Source of the DNA: Thozetella sp. PMI_491
Lineage: Eukaryota; Ascomycota; Sordariomycetes; Chaetosphaeriales; Chaetosphaeriaceae
NCBI GenBank assembly: GCA_021432635.1
Contig: MU270019.1
Span: 1,361,672 to 1,425,671, forward strand
Reading direction: 5' to 3'
DNA: 64,000 nucleotides
Shown here: piece after piece, positions 53,252 through 64,000 of the stretch
Numbering within the stretch: the first letter of the stretch is position 1
Layout: the number at the start of each line of letters is the position of its first letter
Notes under the pieces: generated by a model
Seen by the model: the letters and a program-made list of their open reading frames with translations, nothing else
Told to the model about the DNA's origin: nothing
Databases searched by the model: none
Made by a program: the position numbers and the translations under genes

Positions 53252-54238
53252 GTTGGCAAAGCGAGTGGTTGCCGTATTTCCGATGAGCTCCAAGGCATTT
53301 CTTGGCGTTTGAAGTGTGCGGTGTTGGTCTCCAATGGAGTCGAGATAGGCTGTTTAGCCTAAGACGCCGATCGATGAAGGTAGAAAGAGAGGGATGCCGG
53401 CTACACATACATACCGGAACATATAGCCATCTAGTATATAGTCCCCAATAGTACAAATATTTTCCGATTTGAAGGCCGCAGAAGTCTCCGAGGAGACATA
53501 ACGTCCGCGAAAATAAAAAAGCAAAAATCTCTATTGGCTATTTACATACATGCCTTCCTCGGCAATGGTCCGGTCTGCTTAATTTCTCCTTTCATTAGCA
53601 TTGATCTAGCCCCAACCCATTACGGCGACGAACCTAAAGAATAATAGCGCTTGCAGCTCCCTAGGTTGGGGTTACCATGATGGATCCTCGTGAGGTTTGC
53701 AGGTACAGTGCTAAGAATGGGTGACAGATATTATGGCTTGCCTTGGTGGGTCATCTCTAGGATGGTCGAGATGGTTACTATGCTCTCCTATGGCGAATAT
53801 ACTCTGTCTATCTTATGCCAGATAACCCTTCCAAGCACATGCGGCAATATTCACTAGAGAACTCGTGATCCTGTCCACTCCCCCCCTCTGTTTATAGAAC
53901 TGGAAGCCTAAAATTTGTGTTGACAATTCTCCGATATTCTCGAAATGGTCTCTCTAGGTAGAAATATATTACTACCTCTCATTATCGTATTATCATCAAG
54001 CACGCCCAGTCACGTTGTTATACCATCAATGTGAAAGAAGAGCGGACTTCCACGAAGATGGGGTAGCTGTGAGGGTCAGCTGCATAGGTGCCTGAGGCTC
54101 AAGAGCTTCTTGCCCAGATATCCTTTTGAGCTCTGATCACATGGATTTGGATCGATATCTCAGCCTCGTCGAAATTCTCGCGGCACCCACCGTTTGCCTA
54201 TGACAACTGACAGCATCGGCGCGAGAGATAGGTACGCC
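53252..54238. other. Intergenic region before the NLR-like gene
   Basis: 987 bp, AT-rich, with A-rich 3' sequence of the carboxypeptidase (AATAAA-like at ~53510). No gene or repeat of note. Confidence 0.4.
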
Positions 54239-57200
54239 ATGCACTGGCATTCAATTACCAACACAGGGTTGTCTGTCATTTACGAGCCAACGGATTGTTT
54301 CCCGATAGTGGAGTAAGTGAATTTGCCAGCATCGCATTGGTCTTGGAGCTCGGGCCTGAACACGAACCTAAGAGATGGTTTGGCTAACCCAAATCTCGTC
54401 CCAGTATTGTGTTCGTACATGGATTACAGGGCCATCCATACAAAACATGGGCCAGCGAGATCACCCCGAAACAGCCTCCGTCGCGACAGGCCCCTACTCT
54501 TACCGTTCCTCCCGGCGACCAGGGAGCTAATCGAAAGAAGCTTGTCCAACAAATAGTACCTAAGAAGTTGAAAGCCGGGAAAGAAGATACTGGGACGGAA
54601 CTTGATCATTCGGCTCGTGATGATGGCCACGTCGACACTGCAGAAGGGGTGTATTGGCCTGGGGACCTTCTCCCAACCGAGTGCCCGAGGGCTCGCATCC
54701 TGTCCTTCGGGTACGATACGCGAGTGACCCGGTATATGGCCGCCGCTACGAATCGGAACAGTGTATATGCGCACGGCAAGGATTTCTTGTTCGCGTTATC
54801 GAGGCGTCGAGAGCAAGGGCGACCACTCATACTTATCGCTCATAGCTTAGGTGGGATCATCGTCAAGGAGGTAAGTGTATGATAATCCGAAAGCGATATT
54901 CAAATGTTAAAGCCTGACGGAATCCCCCAAGATGCTCACTGCATCCTCCCTATCAATGGACGACAATCACAAAGATATTATTGGTTCGACGACAGCCATC
55001 ATCTTCTTGGGCACTCCTCATAGAGGCAGCCCCGACTTCGCAAAATTTGGCGATAACATCCGTAGGTTTATCGGCATGCTAAGGGTCGGGACAACGTCAA
55101 CTATGCTGGATGCCCTGGGTTTAAAAAACACCGACTTGGAGAGGACCCAGGACGCATTTTCCCGGCTTTGGCACCAATATGACTTCCGAGTGAAGACTTT
55201 CCAGGAAGGACTGGCCATGACTGGAGTCGACATCGGCGTATTTGGGAAGAAAGTCGTTCCCGATTCATCATCTCTTCTAGGCGATTTTCGAGAGCGTGCT
55301 GAGACATTGCAGTCGAACCACCGGGACATGTGTCGCTACATCGGCGCGGACGATCCGAGCTACCGAAAAGTTGCCGGAGAAATCCGATCAATTTACAACG
55401 GACTTCACCAATCAAGTCTAAAGGTGTCTCGAACGTTGACGGCGCAAAAAATAACACAAAGCACTGTTGCCGAGATTCATGATGAGCTGAGCGATGTTGA
55501 GAAGAGTGCCCTGGCATCTCTGCCGTTTCCGGCCATGAATAAACGCCGTCAGACTCTAGAGCTCCCCGCCAGAGAGACATGCGGCTGGCTTTTCGAAACC
55601 CAGAGTTTCCAGGACTGGTCCAGGGGCCAACGTCGAGATACACACCGCGGCATGCTTTGGCTGAAGGGGAAACCAGGATCTGGCAAGTCGACTCTGATGG
55701 GCGAGGCTTTCAGGAGGGCAAGCGAAGATCAAACTAGAAGACAAGATTTCTTGTTGGCAGGTTTTTTCTTCAATGCTAGAGGAGAGGAATTGGAGCACTC
55801 TCCTACGGGCCTCTTTCGTTCAATTCTGTTCCAGCTGCTTCGGCGCCATCGTATCGGCCTCCAAGTATTCACCAGGACTTTCCAAGAGAAGTTGTTGGAA
55901 CAACAAGACGGAAGTGCCTCCGTTTTCTGGGAAGAGGAAGAGCTTAAGATTATCTTCAAGACTATTTTTACAGAACGGTCCACGCCGCGGATCTTGATAT
56001 TCATCGACGGCTTAGACGAATGCGACTCGAAAAGCGTGAGAGGCCAAGCATATTTTTGGAGAGACGTGACGAAGGCATCCGAAACCGATCTAAACGTATG
56101 CCTCTCCAGCAGGCATTTTCCGTCTATCACGGTAACTGGTTGCCCGGAAATCATCGTCGAGGACTTCAACAGCCCGGACATTGCGAAGTTTGTGGACCAG
56201 AAATTCGACTCAGTTGTGCTCGGAAGCAGAGGTGAGATTGGCGAAGCTCATTGGGAAATTTTAAAAACCAAGATTTTTGCAATGTCTTCTGGTGTATTTC
56301 TATGGGCGAAGTTGGTCATAGATCTCACCTTCGCGTCTTGGGACAGCGGAAAGGGACCAAAGTTTCTCCTACGCCAGATCAACCAGGTACCTCCCACACT
56401 CGAGGCTTTGTTCTTGCAGCTATTGCAATCACCCGAACAAAGCTCGGAGGAGACTGACATGACCCTCCGGCTTTTTCAGTGGGCTGTCTTAGCAGTGGAA
56501 CCTTTGCGTCTTTATGAGTGGCATCACATCCTTGCCTTTATCCAGAGTTCACCGCCCCAGTCTCTCCGTGATTGGCGGTCCTCCGATTATTCGACAGACA
56601 GTGACGAACAGCTGGAGAAACGAATAAGAGAGATATCAAAGGGACTTGTGGAGATAAGGACCTTCCCAGAAGAAGCCCTAGACGAGAATGAGAAAATATC
56701 GATTCGCGGGAGGGCGGGTTCCTTCGACCTTGGGCAAGGCGAGACACGGGTAGTCCAAGTTATACATGAATCGGTTCGAGCCTTCTTTCTGCAGGGCGAC
56801 GGGTTCTTAGTTCTAAATCCCACATGGCACTCGAGATCTAGCGCAGTTGGAGAAGGTCACCTCTCGATTATGGCGTGCTGCTTGAATTATCTCAATATTT
56901 CGGAGCTGGATGCCTTGGTCACTGCCCGGAGAGAGGCTGGAAGGAACGTGCGACCAAATCGAAAAAGCTCTCCAATAATGGATATATCTTCGCAGTCTTG
57001 TACTTCGTCAGAGGCCGACGACCAGGAACGGCCCAAACGGCGACAATCAGTCAGCTCACAACAGTCCGGGCTCAGGAGAAAACACAGCATAGCAAGCTTT
57101 GGATCAGCTAGTGGGCATGAGCGTCGTGCCAGGTTGGAACGCATGAGCGACAGCGGCCAGTCCCGGGGCTCTACTGCAGCGAAATACGCACCGGTAACGA

Positions 57201-58654
57201 TGTCGCATCGGGGAGAGCCGAGTGTGCCGCCTGTTTTAGAAACGCTACGAGCCAGCGCCGATACCACTAGGGATTCCCAGAAATGGGCCGCGGTTAATGA
57301 TTTTGTGGCGAAGCAAACGACATTGAGCATTCCCAATGCGCATTCGGCGACGGACACAACGTTTACCGGGGAGTCGCAACAGCTAGAAGACTATCCTGCC
57401 CTAATGTCGTACGCGCTCTCTCTGATGTTCACCCACGCCCGTCTTGCCGAAGAGCAAAATGCAGACCCCAGTAACATCGTCGTCAGGCTTCAGGATCCAG
57501 CGGTGTGGAGTCGATGGATTCTTCTAAGGGAGGATCTTCCGAAAGACACTGAACTACTCTTCTTCGCGGCGTTGCAGAACCTGCCCTCCTGGGTGACCAT
57601 CTTATCGGGCCATCCGCAGGCTGGTGGAAATCCTAGCCCGGCTTTAGGCCCCTCTCTCTATCGCGCCATCTGCCAGCAGAATCAAAGGGCATTGGAAATT
57701 CTTCTTAGCTGCGGAGGGTTCGACAAGGAATGGACAGATCCATTCGGGGCTTCAATGCTGCATGTTGTCGTCAAGGGAATGAATTTCTCACTCTTGCAAA
57801 CCTATCTGTCTCATGTCACTGCTTCACCGCAGGGTTATGGGGACTTGAAACTCCTCTCCCCCAAAGATTTGTCTGGGGACACACCATTGCACTTAGCTAC
57901 GGCAAGGCAAAGTTGTGAAATGGTTAGAGAGCTGCTTAGGCACGGTGCGAACCCCGACTCCATAGATGGCAGTGGGCGGACTGCTTTGCATCTCGCTTGC
58001 CTTCAATCCTCAGCCTGGCTCTCAGGCGGCACTTCTACTCTCGCCCATATGCAGGCACGAATCGATGAAGTTGTGAGTGAGCTACTACTGCATAATGCTG
58101 ATGTCAATATCCGCACGGAGGAGGAGCAGTCCCCTCTACATCTCGCATGTTGGGGCCGTGTAGGCTCAAGCGGCCCGGAAGTCAATAAACTGCCGCTGGT
58201 CCGAGGTCTACTTTCAAAGAATGCCGAAACGGACGCCAGGGATGCTACTCTCGAAACACCGCTGCACATCGCCGCATTCTGGTCAAATACGGAAGTGATT
58301 GAAGAGCTGATCCGGAATGGCGCCGAGGTCGATGCTAGGGACAAACGGAGACGTACACCTCTCATTATTGCAGCGGCGTGGGGGTCCAAATCGGTGGTCG
58401 CCGCCTTGATCCAACACGGTGCCCAGGTTGAGGCCCAGGACGAGGATGGCTGCACGCCCTTACACGCTGCATGCCATCTTGTGGGCGGCGAGGCGCAGGT
58501 AGAACAGAGAAGAGCGGCCATTATCAAGCATCTCCTGGAAGCAGGAGCTAGTGCGTCTCTACCAAACGTGGTTGGTCAGTCGCCACTTTTTTTCGCCCAA
58601 CAGTTGAACTTTTACGCTGCAATCCGGTTACTTCTAGCTGGAGGGCCACCCTAG
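54239..58654 (+). CDS. NLR-like protein: alpha/beta-hydrolase (SesB-like), NACHT and ankyrin repeats
   Basis: Three exons, 54239-54312, 54405-54870 and 54932-58654, give 1420 residues (introns of 92 and 61 bp, GTAAGT donors). The joins rebuild PIVDIVFVHGLQGHPYKTW and SLGGIIVKEMLTASSL. Residues ~10-300: alpha/beta-hydrolase with nucleophile Ser172 in LIAHSLGG, a probable acidic residue in VVPDSS and His in QSNHRDMCRY. NACHT: Walker A GKPGSGKS at 426-433, Walker B RILIFIDGLDECD at ~533-545, and VIHESVRAFFLQ of the NACHT C-lobe. Residues ~850-960 are an Arg/Ser-rich linker. About eight ankyrin repeats run from ~1090 to the end (TPLHLATARQSCEMVRELL and similar). This is the fungal NLR plan: N-terminal effector, NACHT switch, repeat sensor. 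Confidence 0.93.
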
Positions 58655-60689
58655 GCCCAGGCCCAAGATACACGGAGCATAGATACGCAATTGTCGTGCT
58701 ACTTATCCCGCATGCCGCAATGAACGGCCTGTCCTTATATATTGGAGTCATTAACTAGTCTGTTTATCGGGTCCTTGATGAATATTTCGAGGCCTGAGCG
58801 TGTCACTGGGTAGTCAGTGGGTTAGGATTTAGTGGCCTGACGCTCTGGCTCGCACTTCCGGCCCGGACTCTGAAGGATGACTTTGTTCGTTCGACCTTGA
58901 CCTGCAATGTAGTATAAGGACCATCGGTACTGACTTTAGAGGCCGGCAGTCATTGCTTAGGATAAAATTGCAGATTGTCGTGCAATATAAGTTATTGGTG
59001 CGTGTCTGTATCAAATATGACTCGAGATGATTCGGCAAGTGCTAACTCTCCTGGGACGCGCCGAGAACGATCTGCATCATCAGCATGGACGTTTCCTCTG
59101 TATTACTGCTTGCTTGATGGGGGCCTATCTAGGATGGTCGGGATATTTACCTTGCTTCCTATAGCCGATACGCTTGGTATATGATTCTCTAGTCTACCTA
59201 TAAACCCCTGACAACTTACCTCTAACCCTCTCCTAAGCCTTTAGCCCTTTACCTCTAGTCTACCTATAAACCCCTGACAACTTACCTCTAACCCTCTCCT
59301 AAGCCTTTAGCCCTTTACCTCTAGTCTGCCTACAAACCCGTAATAACCTGCCTTTAGCCCTCTCCTAAGCCCCTAGCCCTTTGCCTCTAATCCGCCTACA
59401 ATCTTAAGATTATATGCCTAGCATTTTTAGGTTGTAGCACATCTAATACACGTAATTCGCTGAGTGGTCCCAGTGGCATGTCGGCGGCCATTAACAGTCC
59501 GGCGGTAAGCCGGCTGCCGTTTTGTAGCGAGTGAGTGAGTAAGTGATTGAATTTGATCCCCAGTGATATTTGTCAAACTGCAGCGATAATAACTGGTCTC
59601 GGTTGTTTTACGAGCTTGCTCGTTGTTCTTCTTGAGTTTGTTGAGCTGCCCCTCTCGTCAGGGAGCCCTAAGCCGTTGGCTGCTCACCTTAGACATGTCC
59701 CGGAAGCCGCTTCTCCGTCCCCAAAACCACCTTCCATTGTTACAATCTCGCTCAGGCTGGGTACGTCAGAAAAGTCGAGAAATCCTCTGCGGCTGGGAAG
59801 CTCGGGGTCCAGTGTTCGAGAACGGTAACAAGAAGCGTAATACAGGGGACTGCGGTTGTAACCCAACAAGTCCCCAGGCTGCCGAAAGCGGCCGAAATGT
59901 ACGTCACTTGGTAATTTAGGTCGCCCATTACTGCTCTGTAGAGAAAAATAAGTTGACAGTCTTGATCCTCCTCGCCATAAGTATCCGCTTCAATAAATCC
60001 TAACATCCCTCAGACAGCCGCTAAAATACAGTATCATAGCCAACAGATTAGTAAAATCGGCTACCACCAACGCTCAGCTAGTTCTCCATAAAAAATCGTC
60101 ACATGTGAGAGGGCTGACCTATCAGCTTTCAGAAATGTATTTATAGTGGGAGGCAAAAAGTTTTGAGTCTTGACTGCGTAGTTACTCTTACGAGCGAAAA
60201 TGGCGTCCTCTAAACCTAAACTCTTTCAAATATTTTTAGGGCCCACATAGCCTCATGACAGTGCGGAATATTAGCTGTGGGCACGCACTACCTCAGCCTA
60301 GTGGGTCGGCACTAGATATACGTTTTGCCGACTCTGTTAGGGCAGAGATCAGCCTGCTGCTATGATTTGGCTTGACGCTGCCATACACGTTTCGTTGCCT
60401 TCGGTCGTAGGCCAATACAGATATCGCTACGGAATATTGTAGAGGCATTTATCTAACGAGAAGGTTGGGTTGCTGCCTTGATTGCCATGCCAGCCTGCGC
60501 TCGAATGGCATTGTGCAGCTCAGCCTAAACGGTGGCTGCCAATTGCTAGAATCTGGGCCGGTCCCGTGACCCTGCCTCGCGGGGCTGAGCCAATTCGAAC
60601 GCAGGCAGCATCACGGCCCGGATAAAGTTCCTCGCAATGAAGCCTGCTGCCGACCGCACGCGTTGTACGGGCTCGCGCAGGTTTGCATC
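58655..60689. other. 2.0-kb AT-rich intergenic region with a minisatellite
   Basis: Between the NLR-like gene and HET gene 2. Open frames at 59547-59919 are short and unsupported. The 66-bp minisatellite listed separately is the main feature. The rest is mixed AT-rich sequence. Confidence 0.4.
59188..59405 (+). repeat. 66-bp minisatellite, about 3.3 copies
   Basis: Copies start at 59188, 59254, 59320 and 59386, each 66 bp apart. The unit begins TCTAGTCTACCTATAAACCC and is CT-rich on this strand. Copies 1 and 2 appear identical, copy 3 has several C/T and G/A changes, and copy 4 is partial and diverged. Confidence 0.9.
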
Positions 60690-62132
60690 ATGCGTCTCTT
60701 ATATCGTTCTCCGACCGGGGATATTCGCCTGACCGATGACCTCTACTCGAATCTTCCCCGATATGCGATCCTTTCCCACCGATGGGGCCCCGAAGAGGTC
60801 TCCCTGCAGGAGTTAAACAATGGCACTGGGCTGGACAAGGGTGGCTACCCCAAGATACGCTTCTGCTGCGAACAAGCCTCAAGGGACGGCCTGTCCTATT
60901 TCTGGGTCGATACCTGTTGCATCGATAAGACGAACGCTGTGGAACTTCAGACAGCTATCAATAGCATGTTCCGCTGGTATCGAGATGCAGACAAGTGCTA
61001 CGTCTATCTCGATGATGTACCTTGCCCTACAAAGCCGTCTTGGCAAGCGGCATTTCGGCAAAGTCTTTGGTTTACTCGAGCATGGACACTCCAAGAGCTT
61101 CTCGCGCCGTCATTAGTGGAATTCTATTCGAGAGAAGGCATGCTACTTGGGACTAAAAACTCCCTCGAGCAGAGTATCCAAGACGCAACACGTGTCCCTG
61201 TTGAAGCACTTCGGAACAACCGTCTATCCGACTTTCACGTTTCGGACCGACTTTCTTGGATGATGCACCGTGAGACGATGCTCGAAGAAGACAAGGCCTA
61301 TGCGCTGTTGGGTATTTTCAATGTCCATATGCCGCTAATCTACGGCGAGGGTATGGCCAACGCGTTTCAACGGCTGCGAAGGGAAATCGAATACCTGAGT
61401 ATAGAAGCCGGTTTTAGAACATCGGGCTTTGATAGGTAAGCAATGCGTGGATCAGGCAGTTATAACCGAATACCTAATGTGATCGTTAACTCGTTTGTCT
61501 CTAGAGGCGCCAATGACAGAGCAAGTGGTTTTCGGCTAAGACGGGTACTATCTGAGTCCCTCCGGATAAGCTCAATACCTACGTCATCGCAACCGTTTAC
61601 TCCTATAACTAGGACTGAGATATCGCCCCTAAGGCTTCCACGATGGCCCAGCAATTCAAGCATAGTGCTCTTTGTCTTCCATCGGACAACATTGATAGCA
61701 GTCGTCCTACTGTTTAGCCTCTTATGTGGTGTTATGATTATGCTAGCAGTGTACCAAACGCGTGACCCTGTTTGCAATCCAACGGCAGACACGCTGCAAG
61801 GAGACGATGGGTTCTGGACATTGCTAAGCCAGCTAACGCTTCTAGTTCCGACGATTTACTGCACACTATATCCTGTCATTCTGAGCAAGCAGCGAGCGGT
61901 CTTCATTAGCAAGTTCTGGTTTATAAGTCTCCTTCTAATCAGCTTCATAACAGCTTTGACGGGCTTCATCGTTTACCCGTGGAGTTGGAAAGCTGCTACA
62001 ATACTTAGTTGTTCATCTAGCTTTGCCCAGCTCCTGTCTGTAGCGCAACTAGCGGACTGCTTAGGGTCTATCGCTGAGAATGAATCTTTGGCTAGGAGAA
62101 ATACTTTTGAGATGGAGGTGTCTCGTCGCTAA
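60690..62132 (+). CDS. HET-domain protein 2 fused to a four-helix transmembrane tail
   Basis: Two exons, 60690-61435 and 61505-62132, give 457 residues; the 69-bp intron (GTAAGC...GTCTCTAG) keeps the frame, giving GFDRGANDRASGFRLRR. Without splicing the HET part would stop at 61437. HET blocks: YAILSHRWGPEEVSLQE, FWVDTCCIDKTNAVELQTA and SLWFTRAWTLQELLAP, then YALLGIFNVHMPLIYGEG. After a ~70-residue basic, Ser-rich linker come four hydrophobic helices: LIAVVLLFSLLCGVMIMLAV, LLSQLTLLVPTIYCTLYPVI, FWFISLLLISFITALTGFIV and AATILSCSSSFAQLLSVAQL. The domain is thus likely anchored at a membrane with the HET part in the cytosol. The short linker and compact tail differ from typical HET proteins, which are soluble. 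Confidence 0.85.
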
Positions 62133-63261
62133 TATTACGCAAAATGCTGGAGTCTCATATGAGAGGACTCGTTCTCAAAGCTGAACCGAAAAAGGAGGCA
62201 GAGCGAAGGCGGTGAAGTCTCATTTGAAGAAATGTAGCCAGAGTTCTAGCGCCCTATATGATGAGTCACATGAACCTTGCTGATTCTCTCTTCTCAACAC
62301 TAGCAGTGCCTAGACTTGTTGAAATGTTTTCCCTTTAACGTGAGTTTGTATTTTGAAGTACTTTGGTCGGCCCCAAGTCCGCCAAATTTGCTTGTAAGAG
62401 TACTTAGCCACTGTATATCGAGTAAGTTAGTGTCGCATAATCCTCAGTTATTTTCTTTTATCATATCGTGCCACAGGAAGGGCCTGGGAGGATGAGCCAA
62501 TTAATATAGCATTATTTTCCCAGTCCCCGAGGAAGTTAGACCAAAAAGGGTTAGAGGAAGCGGCATTATGAAGGATATGTAGTTCAGTCTGAGCCGCACT
62601 GTGCAATGACTCATTCGGCCTGCTTACTTGGCGCTACCTTCTGGTACATTGATAGATGGATTCTATGGGCCTAAAAGTAAGCTACTCTTGGAGGCCGTCT
62701 GTACTTGCAAATATCCTTTGGTACTGCCTAGGCTGCACCTTGAGTATTGAAAAGAGTTCGAGAGGACGCTAATTTCGCACATGAGAGTACCGTTGGGCCC
62801 AAATAAGTATAGCGAGGTACTGTACTTCCCCCAGGCTCCCACTGTAGAATGTGCTAAATAATAAGTTCGGTCGGCCTCAGCCACTTGACCTGTACAATAA
62901 AACACCAATCCGCCTTCGTATCTGCAGTTGTGCGGCACGTAACCCAGAACGTGAATTTATGGTGCTGTACGCAAGGCTGGCGGTTAATTATCGTGCCTCT
63001 CGTCACAGAGAAACGTCAAAATGATGCCCATGTGGCACTTTTGCGCCGCTCCTCGCGAATTATCCATCAAACAATCCACATGCGACGGACCGTTCCCCGT
63101 TCTGCCTCTTTATATGCTCCATTCTGCTTGAGATTACCCCTCAGCCCTAACGGGTCAATGTGAATCAATTTCCGATCGTTATCGCCGTGACAGCTCAGCC
63201 GAGAACGCCGAGAACGTGATAGTGACAGGACGCTTGGGAGAGTCTCCTTTCTAACCCAGCC
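62133..63261. other. Intergenic region before HET gene 3
   Basis: 1.13 kb, AT-rich, with no gene supported. A TATA-like TTTATATG at ~63109-63116 lies about 150 bp before the HET 3 start. Confidence 0.4.
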
Positions 63262-64000
63262 ATGTCCGGACTCCAAAACTTGATAGCCAATCTTGGCATC
63301 ACAAAGGCCACAGATCCCTACAGCTATGAACCCGTCCCAAAGGGACGATTCATCCGCTATCTCACCCTCGAACCGAAGCAAAATGGCACGACCTTGCGTT
63401 GCTCTATGCGCATCACCAGCCTCGACAGCGCGCCCCCATTCGAGGCTATTTCGTATGCATGGGGCAGTGACAGTAGGAACCACACGATCTTTTGTGACGA
63501 CTGCAAGATCCGCATCACGGCGAACTTGCACGATGCACTGAGCAATGTTCGCCACGAGAACCGACCACGGAACTTGTGGGCCGATTCAATTTGTATCAAT
63601 CAGCAGGACCCGGAGGAGAAGAGCCGCCAGGTGGACCTCATGGGAGACATCTATAGCGTGGCCTCCAAGACGCTGATCTGTCTGCGCCGGGACCCTTATG
63701 GAAGCGGGTTTGCGAAGGGCATGGTCGCGCTGCTGGCCGAGCTGACGGCCATGATAAACAACACAATCCAGTCGAAGCAGCTGGCACGGCCAGGCAGCTT
63801 TCCGTGGCCGAAGCGCAGCGACCCTATTCTCCGCGATGACCGTTGGGCATGCTTTCAACAGCTTGTTGCTTACAAGTGGTTCACGCGCGGATGGGTAGTC
63901 CAGGAAGCCGCACTTTCTCCTACTGTTGAGGTTCACTGGGGCATGCACGTCTTCGACTGGGACCAGCTGCTTCTCGCAGCCCAATGGGCGTCCACCCGCG
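63262..64000 (+). CDS. HET-domain protein 3, N-terminal part (runs off the right edge)
   Basis: The frame is open from ATG 63262 to the end of the window (246 complete codons). It begins MSGLQNLIANLGITKATDPY and RGRFIRYLTLEPKQNGTT-like sequence, then HET blocks FEAISYAWGSDSRNHTIFCD, LWADSICINQQDPEEKSRQV and YKWFTRGWVVQEAALSP. It is of the 'ISYAWG / ICINQxD' subtype (HET-6-like), unlike the two 'LSHTW / CCIDK' proteins before it. The C-terminal half and any extra domain are outside the window. Confidence 0.9.
   Translation, partial: MSGLQNLIANLGITKATDPYSYEPVPKGRFIRYLTLEPKQNGTTLRCSMRITSLDSAPPFEAISYAWGSDSRNHTIFCDDCKIRITANLHDALSNVRHENRPRNLWADSICINQQDPEEKSRQVDLMGDIYSVASKTLICLRRDPYGSGFAKGMVALLAELTAMINNTIQSKQLARPGSFPWPKRSDPILRDDRWACFQQLVAYKWFTRGWVVQEAALSPTVEVHWGMHVFDWDQLLLAAQWASTR

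Noticed and set aside
61443-62132. A separate membrane-protein gene starting at 61443
   Set aside because: Its first ~20 codons form a good intron, and removal keeps the frame with the HET exon, so a single fused gene is simpler.
1-64000. CRISPR arrays, complete LTR elements or intact DNA transposons
   Set aside because: No direct-repeat/spacer pattern, terminal repeats with coding content, or transposase frame was seen.

Overview
The window looks like nuclear DNA of a filamentous ascomycete (Pezizomycotina, most likely a Sordariomycete). The reasons are short introns (48-155 bp) with GT..AG ends and CTRAY-like branch points, CT-rich promoters, HET-domain and NACHT-ankyrin proteins, a fungal Zn2Cys6 regulator, HsbA, CBM18/LysM and GH62 secreted proteins, and no bacterial operon signs. 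All gene models are read from the sequence alone. Joins were placed where a canonical intron restores both the frame and a recognisable protein motif.

Left part (1-16 kb) is the conserved, GC-rich core: the N-terminal two thirds of an Elg1/ATAD5 clamp unloader (minus, runs off the left edge), a Utp8-like ribosome-biogenesis factor, a 4.2-kb stretch with no convincing gene, an 822-residue protein with an Arg/Asp-repeat tail, and a Dpb11/Rad4 (TopBP1) four-BRCT checkpoint scaffold.

The middle (16-45 kb) is a mosaic of secreted, membrane and metabolic genes in AT-richer DNA: HsbA-type wall protein, Zn2Cys6 regulator, GH62 arabinofuranosidase, a seven-helix membrane protein with a Cys-rich N-terminus, a single-span Pro-rich membrane protein, a small secreted protein, a GPI-type aspartic protease, a quinone-oxidoreductase-like MDR enzyme, a Nudix hydrolase, a small four-helix membrane protein, a class III CoA-transferase and a CBM18 protein whose terminal LysM domain is cut short. 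The 28.4-33.2 kb stretch is gene-poor and carries decayed coding fragments.

The right part (45.7-64 kb) reads as an allorecognition or innate-immunity island: a HET protein, a 953-residue conserved protein of unknown function, an M14 carboxypeptidase, an alpha/beta-hydrolase-NACHT-ankyrin NLR-like protein, a HET protein fused by an intron to a four-helix membrane tail, and a third HET protein running off the right edge. A 66-bp minisatellite lies between the NLR and the second HET gene. This cluster, and especially the HET-transmembrane fusion, is the best candidate for a little-described system.
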